From: Robiginitomaculum sp.
GTDB lineage: Bacteria; Pseudomonadota; Alphaproteobacteria; Caulobacterales; Maricaulaceae
Assembly: GCA_002733385.1 (NCBI GenBank)
Contig: NVVO01000022.1
Span: 2,751-15,497 of the forward strand
Reading direction: 5' to 3'
Length of the DNA stretch: 12,747 nucleotides
The notes beneath the pieces are model-generated. The model searched no databases, was not told the origin of the DNA, and worked only from the letters and a program-made list of their open reading frames with translations. This document shows, in pieces, positions 1 through 6,486 of the stretch; position 1 is the stretch's first letter, and every line of letters begins with the position of its first letter. The translations under genes and the position numbers were made by a program.

Positions 1-2197
1 AATTTTCGATCTCGCTGATTTGGCGTTTTGTATAATCAAGCGCTCCTAAGGCGCGAGGTACCGAGCGGTTGATGATTTTGAAATGACCGCCGCCAGCCAG
101 TTTTTTAAACTTGACCAAGGCGAAGTCTGGTTCAATGCCGGTGGTGTCACAATCCATGATCAGGCCAATGGTGCCGGTCGGGGCGATTACCGAAACCTGG
201 GCATTGCGAAACCCGTGTTTTTTACCGGCCGCCTCGGCCCGTTTCCAGCTTTTTACGGCGGCGCTGGTTAAACCGGCGTAAGGACAATCAGCATGGCCCA
301 AGGGTGTTGGCACGACTTTCAGCCCGTCGTAATCCGTGCGGCCTTCAGCGGCGCGGCGGTGGTTTTTTATCACTTTGAGCATGGGTTTTTTGTTTTTCTC
401 ATACCCTGAGAATGCGCCCATATGTTTGGCAATTTCTGCGGAAGTTTCGTAAGCTACGGCGCTCAATAATGCGGCGATGGCTCCGGCGGTGGCCCGGCCT
501 GGCTCGCTGTCATAAGCGATACCACTGGCCATGAGAAGCCCGCCAATATTGGCATAACCAAGCCCAAGCGTGCGGTATTCATATGATTTTTTAGCGATTT
601 GTTTGGACGGGAATTGCGCCATGGTGACGGAAATTTCCAGTGTCAAAGTCCACAGTCTAGACGCATGTTCAAAGGAGCTGACATTAAATTCTACGCCTTT
701 GCCTTTGAATTTTATAAGATTTATGGATGCTAAATTGCAAGCCGTGTCGTCGAGAAACATATATTCCGAACACGGATTGGAGCCGCGAATGTCGCCGCTA
801 TTTGGACATGTGTGCCAATCATTGATGGTGTCATGATATTGGATGCCCGGATCCGCACTTGACCAACTGGCTTGGCCAATTTGGTGCCAGAGATCCCGCG
901 CCCGTACCGACTTGGCCACGGCCCCGTCGGTGCGGCGGATCAAATCCCATGTCTCGTCGTTTTCTACGGCGCGCAGGAAATCATCACTGACCCGCACTGA
1001 ATTATTGGCGTTTTGGCCAGCCACCGTGCGGTAGGCTTCGCTGTCCCAGTCAGCGTCCAACACTGGCACATCAATTTTATCAAAACCTTGGCGGGCCAGA
1101 TTAAGCGTGCGCTCAATGGCACCGTCTGGGACTCCGGCGCGTTTGGCGGCGCGAATTTCACGTTTGAGCGCCATGTTTTCTTTGGGGTTAAAGCAGTCTT
1201 CATCCGAACCAGAGCAATTGATACAGGCGTTGAGGATAGCGTTTAAATGTTTTTCCAAAGCCTTGGAGCCAGCCACAAGGGCGGCAACTTTCATCTCTTC
1301 GCGGGATTTCCAGCCGATAAATTCTTCAATGTCCGGATGATCAATGTCGACAATGACCATTTTGGCGGCCCGGCGCGTGGTGCCGCCGGATTTAATAGCG
1401 CCAGCCGATGCATCTCCGACCTTGAGAAAACTGAGCAGGCCCGACGACGTGCCGCCGCCCGACAAAGGTTCGCCCGCCCCGCGAATAGAGGAGAAATTGG
1501 AGCCAGTACCGGAGCCGTATTTGAACAGCCTTGCTTCGCGGGTCCATAAATCCATAATGCCGCCGTCCGACACCAAGCCGTCGTCCACGGCCTGGATGAA
1601 ACAGGCATGGGGCTGGGGGCGTTCATAGGCGTTGTTGGATTTTTTTAATTTGCCGGTTTTAAAATCAACATAGTAATGCCCCTGTCCGCTGCCGGTCAGG
1701 CCGTAGGCCCAGTGCAGTCCGGTGTTGAACCATTGCGGCGAATTGGGCGCAGCTATTTGCGCGGCCAGCATAAAGCGCATTTCGTCAAAATATGCCCGTG
1801 CATCGGCTTCCTTGTCGAAATATCCGCCCTTCCAGCCCCAATATGTCCAGCACCCGGCCATGCGGTCAAAGACGGCGCGGGCGTCATGCTCGCCGACAAT
1901 TTGCTCGGATTTAGGCAGTTTTTTCAAGGCCGCGCTGTCCGCCTCGTGTCGCCACAACCATTTTGGCACATCGTCTTCTTTGACGGGTTTGAGCCGCGCC
2001 GGAATGCCAGCTTTGCGGAAATATTTCTGGGCCAGAATATCACAGGCCATTTGTGACCAGGCTTTTGGTGCGTCAAAGCTTGCCGCGCTGGATACCAAAG
2101 TGCCGTCGGGGTCACGAATTTCGCTGGATATAGTTTTGAAATCCATATGAGCATAGGGGTCGTTGATATCTTTGGTGAATGTGCGCGAAATCAGCAT
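1..2197 (-). CDS. nrdJ: Vitamin B12-dependent (class II) ribonucleotide reductase, 3' end cut by window
   Basis: Reduces ribonucleotides to deoxyribonucleotides in the cytoplasm, using adenosylcobalamin to make the thiyl radical. The minus-strand frame is open from the ATG at 2197 to the window edge: 732 codons with no stop. Alphaproteobacterial NrdJ proteins are about 1,200 residues, so the C-terminal part lies outside the window. Visible landmarks are NSPQWFNTG near the N-terminus, PHACFIQ with C199, a glycine-rich stretch (YGSGTGSNFS), NPCSEYMFLDDTACNL with N474, C476, E478 and C487, and APTGTIG near the end. C199/C476/C487 match the redox pair and radical cysteine of class II enzymes (C119/C408/C419 in Lactobacillus); the 11-residue spacing between the last two is conserved. 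An AAAGGG Shine-Dalgarno lies six bases before the ATG. A second ATG four bases upstream is out of frame and stops at once. Family assignment is very secure. Confidence 0.96.
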   Translation of the reverse strand, partial: MLISRTFTKDINDPYAHMDFKTISSEIRDPDGTLVSSAASFDAPKAWSQMACDILAQKYFRKAGIPARLKPVKEDDVPKWLWRHEADSAALKKLPKSEQIVGEHDARAVFDRMAGCWTYWGWKGGYFDKEADARAYFDEMRFMLAAQIAAPNSPQWFNTGLHWAYGLTGSGQGHYYVDFKTGKLKKSNNAYERPQPHACFIQAVDDGLVSDGGIMDLWTREARLFKYGSGTGSNFSSIRGAGEPLSGGGTSSGLLSFLKVGDASAGAIKSGGTTRRAAKMVIVDIDHPDIEEFIGWKSREEMKVAALVAGSKALEKHLNAILNACINCSGSDEDCFNPKENMALKREIRAAKRAGVPDGAIERTLNLARQGFDKIDVPVLDADWDSEAYRTVAGQNANNSVRVSDDFLRAVENDETWDLIRRTDGAVAKSVRARDLWHQIGQASWSSADPGIQYHDTINDWHTCPNSGDIRGSNPCSEYMFLDDTACNLASINLIKFKGKGVEFNVSSFEHASRLWTLTLEISVTMAQFPSKQIAKKSYEYRTLGLGYANIGGLLMASGIAYDSEPGRATAGAIAALLSAVAYETSAEIAKHMGAFSGYEKNKKPMLKVIKNHRRAAEGRTDYDGLKVVPTPLGHADCPYAGLTSAAVKSWKRAEAAGKKHGFRNAQVSVIAPTGTIGLIMDCDTTGIEPDFALVKFKKLAGGGHFKIINRSVPRALGALDYTKRQISEIEN

Positions 2198-2236
2198 TGC
2201 ATGCCCTTTGCTAAACGAAAAATGAATCAGTCTGTC

Positions 2237-2265
2237 ATTATACGCCAACAGTAGGTTCAGAGCAA
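2237..2265 (-). promoter_or_regulatory. Predicted sigma-70 promoter of nrdJ
   Basis: On the minus strand a TTGCTC -35 box (2265-2260) is followed after exactly 17 bases by a perfect TATAAT -10 box (2242-2237). Transcription would start near 2230, leaving a leader of only about 30 bases before the nrdJ ATG at 2197. That is too short for a cobalamin riboswitch. I see no clear NrdR box around it. Confidence 0.6.
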
Positions 2266-2334
2266 GAGTACTCATCGACTAGCCCACAGCTATTTTCAAT
2301 TTGTCGCAGGCTATCCATAATAAAATCGGAATCT

Positions 2335-2425
2335 TGTAGGGTGGATTAGGGCTTCTTGCACGTAATCCACCATTGGTGAGCACCGCAAGGTGGATTACGC
2401 ACAAAAGGCGCTAATCCACCCTACA
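2335..2425. repeat. 91-bp nested palindromic repeat (REP/MITE-like) between nrdJ and the M2 peptidase gene
   Basis: The outer arms are perfect 15-bp inverted repeats, TGTAGGGTGGATTAG at 2335-2349 and its complement at 2411-2425. Inside them is a perfect 11-bp pair, CGTAATCCACC at 2361-2371 and its complement at 2389-2399. A GGTG/CACC mini-stem sits at the centre (2375-2384). The word TGGATTA thus occurs four times in alternating orientation. The element can fold as one long stem or as two tandem hairpins. There is no reading frame inside. Similar GGTGGATTA palindromes are known as dispersed repeats in several proteobacteria, so a REP-type element is the best reading. It lies 65 bases beyond the peptidase stop codon and may protect or end that transcript. 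Confidence 0.85.
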
Positions 2426-2490
2426 GGGCTTTTAAAACCATCAACATTAAGTTGCAAATATTAGCTATGTTTGAGTGTCCCGAGGTGTTT

Positions 2491-4458
2491 TCACCACCCA
2501 CACTTTTTGTCTTTATTTTCTTCTTTCAAATAGACAATGAGCGGATCGAAATATTCGATTATCGCCGAGCCGTCCATTTGTTGGGTGCCGGTGAAAGCTT
2601 CCAATGCTTCGGGCCAGGGCTTGGAGGAGCCCATGCGCATCATATCATTAAATTTGGCACCGACCTCGGTGTTGCCGTAAATAGAGCAGCGGTGCAGCGG
2701 GCCGGTATTGCCGGCCATATCGCAGGCGGCTTTGTGGAACTGAAACTGTAAAATATGGGCGAGGAAATAGCGCATATAGGGGGTATTGCCCGGAATGTGA
2801 AACTTCGCGCCCGGGTCAAATGCGTCCGCAGGCCGCGCCGCAGGTGGCCGCACGCCTTGGTATTTTGTTCGGAGCTCCCACCAGCCCGCATTATATTCAG
2901 ACGGCTTATACTTGCCGCTAAACACATTCCAGCGCCATTGGTCCATCATAATGCTAAAGGGTAAAAAGGCGATCTTGTCGAGGGCTTGCTGCATCAGCAA
3001 ATGGATATCAGCCGAGGCAGGCGGCACATCATTTGCATCCAACAGGCCGATTTGCACCAGATAATCAGGGGTGATGGACAAGGAGATCATATCGCCAATG
3101 GCTTCGTGAAACCCGTCATTGGCACCGTCTTTATAATAGACGGGTTGGTGCTTATAGGCCCGTTGGTAGAAATTGTGGCCAAGCTCGTGGTGAACGGTTT
3201 TGAAATCCTCACCGTCTTTTTTGATGCACATTTTAATGCGGATATCGTCCTGGTCATCGATATTCCACGCCGACGCATGGCAGACTACTTCGCGGTCTTC
3301 TGGTTTGACGAACAAAGACCGCTCCCAAAATGTATCGGGTAGGGGATCAAAACCAAGACTGGTGAAAAATTTCTCGCTGACTTTGACCATTTTGATCTCG
3401 TCGTAGTCCGCCTTGGCCATAAGCGCCGTAATATCAACCTTGGGCGCAACACCCTCGGGCTTGACCATGTCGTAAACATTGCCCCAGCTTTGGGCCCACA
3501 TATTGCCGAGCAGATCGGCGCGGATCGGTTGGTCTAAGGGGACAATTTCGTCGCCGTATTGCTCGTTAAGCTCGGCGCGGACATAGCAATGTAACTCGTC
3601 GTACAAAGGTTTGACCTGATTCCACAGCCGGTCGGCTTCTTTGGTAAAGTCGTCGGCGGGCATGTCGTATCCGGCTTTCCACAACACGCCTGTGTCGGCA
3701 TAGCCTAATTCTCTGGAGCCTTCATTGGTGATCTCAACTTGGCGGGCATAGCCTTTTTGCATGGGCGGGGCGACTGTGCGCCAGCCTTCCCAGACCGCTT
3801 GTAATTCTTCGGGGTCTTTGGATTTGGCAATGATTTCAGACAATTCGCCCAAATTCAGTAAAGTATCACCCGTCGGGTTTCCGTTCTCGTCTTCGTAAAA
3901 CTTTGCAAATTGAGGGTCGTTACTTTTGTAATCAAATTTACCTTGGCCGTAGGTTGCGTTGAGATCGGTCATGATTGTCGCCAGTTCGCCGGCCGCGCCC
4001 GGCTTGTCCGGGGCCGGGAAATTGCTGCCGCGTTTCAGCATATCCAGCTTGCGGGCCATGTCGGCGGGCAAGTCCAAATCGTTAAACCGTTTGGCTTCAT
4101 TGGCAAGGCGCGTGGACAACAAGCCCGCTTCCTCGCCGACTTTGGCGGCCAGCCAATTGCTGTCCTGGGTGATGAAATTGGAGTTAATCCAATAAATCTT
4201 CGCAGCACTCATAGACAATTTGACAATTTCGGCTTCGGCGGCTTGCAAAAATTGTTCGGCCTCTTGTACGGTCGGGGCTGTTTTTGCTTTGGCTTCAGCA
4301 TTAGTTTCGGGCGTAATTTCAGTTTCAGTTTCAGCTTTAGGCGATGTATAATCATTGAGGGTTACACAGCCCGAAACAAGCAGGGCGGCGGCGGCCACGG
4401 CAAGATAAAGATGTTTTTTAACAGGGCTTGTCACAGGGTTTGTCGCAGGGCTTTTCAT
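2491..4458 (-). CDS. M2 family peptidyl-dipeptidase (ACE-like) zinc metallopeptidase, lipoprotein
   Basis: Predicted to remove C-terminal dipeptides from oligopeptides, as angiotensin-converting enzyme does. The 655-residue protein begins with a basic N-terminus and a hydrophobic segment ending in the lipobox LVSG-C31, so the mature protein should be a lipid-anchored periplasmic or outer-membrane protein. A Thr/Glu/Lys-rich linker follows (about 35-62), then the catalytic domain. H424-E-L-G-H428 supplies two zinc ligands and the catalytic Glu; the third ligand is E452 in GFHEAIGD, 24 residues on, as in ACE. The segment HILQFQFHKAACDMAGNTGP is near-identical to the ACE substrate-binding region. 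Length is close to one ACE domain. A strong GGAGGAAA ribosome site precedes the ATG. It lies downstream of marR on the same strand, but the 317-base gap argues for its own promoter. Substrate is unknown; peptide scavenging is a reasonable inference. Confidence 0.95.
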   Translation of the reverse strand: MKSPATNPVTSPVKKHLYLAVAAAALLVSGCVTLNDYTSPKAETETEITPETNAEAKAKTAPTVQEAEQFLQAAEAEIVKLSMSAAKIYWINSNFITQDSNWLAAKVGEEAGLLSTRLANEAKRFNDLDLPADMARKLDMLKRGSNFPAPDKPGAAGELATIMTDLNATYGQGKFDYKSNDPQFAKFYEDENGNPTGDTLLNLGELSEIIAKSKDPEELQAVWEGWRTVAPPMQKGYARQVEITNEGSRELGYADTGVLWKAGYDMPADDFTKEADRLWNQVKPLYDELHCYVRAELNEQYGDEIVPLDQPIRADLLGNMWAQSWGNVYDMVKPEGVAPKVDITALMAKADYDEIKMVKVSEKFFTSLGFDPLPDTFWERSLFVKPEDREVVCHASAWNIDDQDDIRIKMCIKKDGEDFKTVHHELGHNFYQRAYKHQPVYYKDGANDGFHEAIGDMISLSITPDYLVQIGLLDANDVPPASADIHLLMQQALDKIAFLPFSIMMDQWRWNVFSGKYKPSEYNAGWWELRTKYQGVRPPAARPADAFDPGAKFHIPGNTPYMRYFLAHILQFQFHKAACDMAGNTGPLHRCSIYGNTEVGAKFNDMMRMGSSKPWPEALEAFTGTQQMDGSAIIEYFDPLIVYLKEENKDKKCGW

Positions 4459-4775
4459 AGGGTTTCCTCCAAATCGTTATGAAGCGGCGCTTCATTTGTT
4501 TGCAGCTATTGGTAAGCAACTTGTTCTAAACGTCAAGGCCTGAACAGGTGCGGCAATAAGATTTAGGGTTTAAAGTGGTTTTGGACTGGCTTTGAATTTT
4601 TTGGATTGTCTCTAAATAAACAGTGGCGGATTGGTCGGTTGATGTGGGGCAACTTTACAATCCGCCTGTCATACGAAACGTACAACTCTTATAGCTTGCA
4701 ACATTTTTGGCGAAATGTGGAGTGAAATATTTATTTTTCGACAAAAAAGCACGGTTTTACCCACACAGTAGGAGA
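4459..4775. other. 317-bp spacer upstream of the M2 peptidase gene
   Basis: No coding region is visible. It holds the peptidase leader and ribosome site (4459-4470) and a small perfect hairpin, GAAGC-GGC-GCTTC, at 4481-4493. On the minus strand there is a TTGACG -35-like box (4536-4531), but only a poor -10 follows (ACCAAT or TACCAA). A longer hairpin lies at 4625-4666 (listed separately). ACATTT/AAATGT arms at 4701-4718 are weak. After the marR stop there is a six-T run on the minus strand, but no good GC stem precedes it, so I do not call a terminator. Confidence 0.6.
4625..4666. repeat. Inverted repeat with 9-bp perfect arms upstream of the M2 peptidase gene
   Basis: GGCGGATTG at 4625-4633 is the exact complement of CAATCCGCC at 4658-4666. 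Inside, GTTG (4638-4641) pairs with CAAC (4650-4653), giving a two-stage stem. The arm resembles the GGTGGATTA core of the repeat at 2335-2425, differing by two transitions, so it may be a diverged member of the same repeat family. A role as operator or leader structure is equally possible. Confidence 0.55.
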
Positions 4776-5225
4776 TTATGGTTTTTTTGATTTCGATATT
4801 TCACCTGTACTTTGCAGTAGCTTTTCCATGGTGACCTCCAGCTCATGTTGCTCTTGAGGTGTGAGTGCGGCCAGTAGTCTGGTTTCATAATTTTTGGCAA
4901 TGGGAATGACTTCATCATAAATTTGTGTACCTGATTTTGTCAGGCTGAGCATAAGGCGTCGCGCATCTGATCCGGATGTGGCTGTTTGTACCAGCTTGCG
5001 GGCTTTCAAAGACCTTACAGTGCGCGAAATTGTCATTTTGTCGAGCAAGGTCAGATCACTAATGGTGCGGGCTGTCACCGGTTGGTTGGCGTTGATGACC
5101 ACCAAAGTGCGCCATTGGTTCATATTGAGGCCGAATTTATTTTCGTACTCCTGCGCAATCAAGCCAGAAACGGATTGAGACAGTATAGAGAGCTTATAGG
5201 GCAGGAAGTCTTTGAGGTCGAACAT
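4776..5225 (-). CDS. MarR family transcriptional regulator, probable regulator of hpd
   Basis: A 149-residue DNA-binding protein with the MarR winged-helix layout. An N-terminal dimerisation helix (about 5-30) is followed by the helix-turn-helix region (about 52-80, with ISDLTLLDKMTISRTVRSL). The wing carries the family motif SDARRLMLSLT (D-x-R...L-x-L-T). The C-terminal dimerisation helices end in a Lys/Ser-rich tail. An AGGAAAA ribosome site lies about ten bases before the ATG. The gene is divergent from hpd, 80 bases apart, and a strong palindrome lies between them. This is the classic arrangement of a MarR repressor that controls itself and its neighbour. The ligand is not visible in the sequence; a tyrosine-pathway metabolite such as 4-hydroxyphenylpyruvate or homogentisate is inferred from context only. 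Confidence 0.92.
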   Translation of the reverse strand: MFDLKDFLPYKLSILSQSVSGLIAQEYENKFGLNMNQWRTLVVINANQPVTARTISDLTLLDKMTISRTVRSLKARKLVQTATSGSDARRLMLSLTKSGTQIYDEVIPIAKNYETRLLAALTPQEQHELEVTMEKLLQSTGEISKSKKP

Positions 5226-5249
5226 ATGTGGGTTTTCCTAAAATTGTGC

Positions 5250-5279
5250 TTGCATAATAGTAACAAATGTTACTATTAA
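5250..5279 (+). promoter_or_regulatory. hpd: Possible hpd promoter overlapping the operator
   Basis: TTGCAT (5250-5255) and TATTAA (5274-5279) are 18 bases apart. This would start transcription near 5286 and leave a leader of about 20 bases. The -10 box falls on the right arm of the palindrome. Both boxes are imperfect, so this is a moderate guess. Confidence 0.4.
5256..5277. promoter_or_regulatory. Palindromic operator between marR and hpd
   Basis: The 10-base arm AATAGTAACA (5256-5265) is exactly inverted at 5268-5277, with a two-base AA centre. Size, symmetry and position between divergent genes fit a MarR dimer site. It overlaps the likely promoters of both genes, which implies repression by blocking RNA polymerase. 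Confidence 0.8.
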
Positions 5280-5305
5280 ATGAAACACATTACTTGGAGA
5301 AAACT

Positions 5306-6382
5306 ATGGCTGATTTATTTGACAACCCTTTGGGTACGGACGGGTTTGAATTTGTAGAATATGCAACGACAAAACCTGAAGAAATGATAGGGCTGTTTGA
5401 AAACATGGGGTTTACTAAAGTCGCCCATCACCGCTCTAAGGATATTGTCTTGATGAAACAAGACGACATCAATTTCATCATCAATTCGGAAAGCGACAGT
5501 TTTGCACAAAATTTTGCCCGCAAGCATGGTTCGAGCGCATGTGCTATGGCATTTAGAGTTAAAAATGCAGCGCAAGCCTTTGAAAAAGCAGTGGAAATGG
5601 GTGCGAAACCCTGTCCGTCCTCTGCGAATGCTATGGAGTTAAATATTCCGGCTATTGAAGGCATTGGCGGTAGCCGCCTGTATTTTGTCGACCGGTATGG
5701 GGACGATACCATCTATGATGTTGATTTTAATTTTGTTGAGAATTGGCGCGAATTGATGGGTAAAAATTCTACCGGGCTGACATATCTTGACCATTTGACC
5801 CATAATGTACATCGGGGAGAAATGGAAAAATGGGGCAAGTTTTACGAAGATATTTTCAATTTCAGACAAATTCGTTATTTCGACATTGAGGGTAAATTAA
5901 CCGGGCTGATTTCCAAAGCCATGACCAGCCCGTGCGGTAAAATTCGCATTCCCATCAATGAAAGCCGCGACGATAAAAGCCAGATCGAGGAATTTCTGGC
6001 TGAATATAACGGCGAGGGCATCCAGCATATTGCCCTGGGCTGCGAAGATATTTACCAGACAGTGGACATATTTACGCAAAAGGGCGTGCCTTTGCAAACC
6101 ACCATTGATACCTATTTCGATCTGATCGATGAACGCCTTCCGGGACACGGTGAAAGCGTTCCCGAGATGCGTAAACGTCATATCTTGATCGACGGTGCGC
6201 CGACCGAGGGTCAGGGCTTGTTATTGCAAATTTTCACGGAAAATCTGATCGGCCCGATTTTCTTTGAGCTGATCCAGCGTAAGGGTAATGAAGGTTTCGG
6301 CGAAGGTAATTTCCAGGCCTTGTTCGAAAGCCTGGAGCAAGACCAGATCAGGCGCGGTGTGTTGGAAGATACGGACGCTTAA
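5306..6382 (+). CDS. hpd: 4-Hydroxyphenylpyruvate dioxygenase
   Basis: Converts 4-hydroxyphenylpyruvate and O2 to homogentisate and CO2, the second step of tyrosine catabolism; cytoplasmic, non-haem Fe(II). The 358-residue product has the usual family length, with an N-terminal vicinal-oxygen-chelate half and a catalytic C-terminal half. The three iron ligands are H163 (in DHLTHNV), H241 (in IQHIALG) and E321 (in FFELIQRKG). They fall within two positions of H161/H240/E322 of the Pseudomonas enzyme. The C-terminal helix motif GFGEGNFQALFESLE is also typical. The ATG at 5306 is preferred over an in-frame ATG at 5267 because it has a TTGGAGAA ribosome site and because the earlier start lies inside the operator. 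No other tyrosine-degradation gene is in the window. Hydroxymandelate synthase is a related alternative but less likely. Confidence 0.96.
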   Translation: MADLFDNPLGTDGFEFVEYATTKPEEMIGLFENMGFTKVAHHRSKDIVLMKQDDINFIINSESDSFAQNFARKHGSSACAMAFRVKNAAQAFEKAVEMGAKPCPSSANAMELNIPAIEGIGGSRLYFVDRYGDDTIYDVDFNFVENWRELMGKNSTGLTYLDHLTHNVHRGEMEKWGKFYEDIFNFRQIRYFDIEGKLTGLISKAMTSPCGKIRIPINESRDDKSQIEEFLAEYNGEGIQHIALGCEDIYQTVDIFTQKGVPLQTTIDTYFDLIDERLPGHGESVPEMRKRHILIDGAPTEGQGLLLQIFTENLIGPIFFELIQRKGNEGFGEGNFQALFESLEQDQIRRGVLEDTDA

Positions 6383-6486
6383 CCACCGTATAATCATGCG
6401 GGTTTGCCGCAAAACTGTTGCGCTTCGATTTTTTGGGGCGTAGCATATTGCTATGACTATTGCCAAATATATCTGTTCTGCCAACC
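6383..6486. other. Spacer between hpd and the RelA/SpoT gene
   Basis: It holds a weak TGCGG/CCGCA hairpin just after hpd that is not followed by a T run, so I do not call a terminator. A weak promoter-like pair follows: TTGCGC (6418-6423), 17 bases, TAGCAT (6441-6446). The rpoZ gene that often precedes this homologue in proteobacteria is absent. Confidence 0.4.

Noticed and set aside
83..2150. Many plus-strand open frames of 60-140 codons
   Set aside because: They lie opposite the continuous nrdJ frame, which carries all catalytic motifs.
3910..4482. 190-codon plus-strand open frame opposite the peptidase N-terminus
   Set aside because: It is the antisense of a real gene. Its translation is low-complexity (Phe/Ser/Gly-rich) with no family features or ribosome site.
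5267..5305. Upstream in-frame ATG for hpd adding 13 residues
   Set aside because: It lies within the operator, has no ribosome site, and HPPD homologues start near MADLFDNPLG.
6395..6415. Terminator after hpd (TGCGG/CCGCA hairpin)
   Set aside because: Only a five-base stem, followed by AAAACTG and not by a T run.
6460..6486. TTG start giving nine more residues on the RelA/SpoT protein
   Set aside because: No ribosome site precedes it, and the ATG at 6487 matches the usual distance to the first conserved motif. It is not fully excluded.
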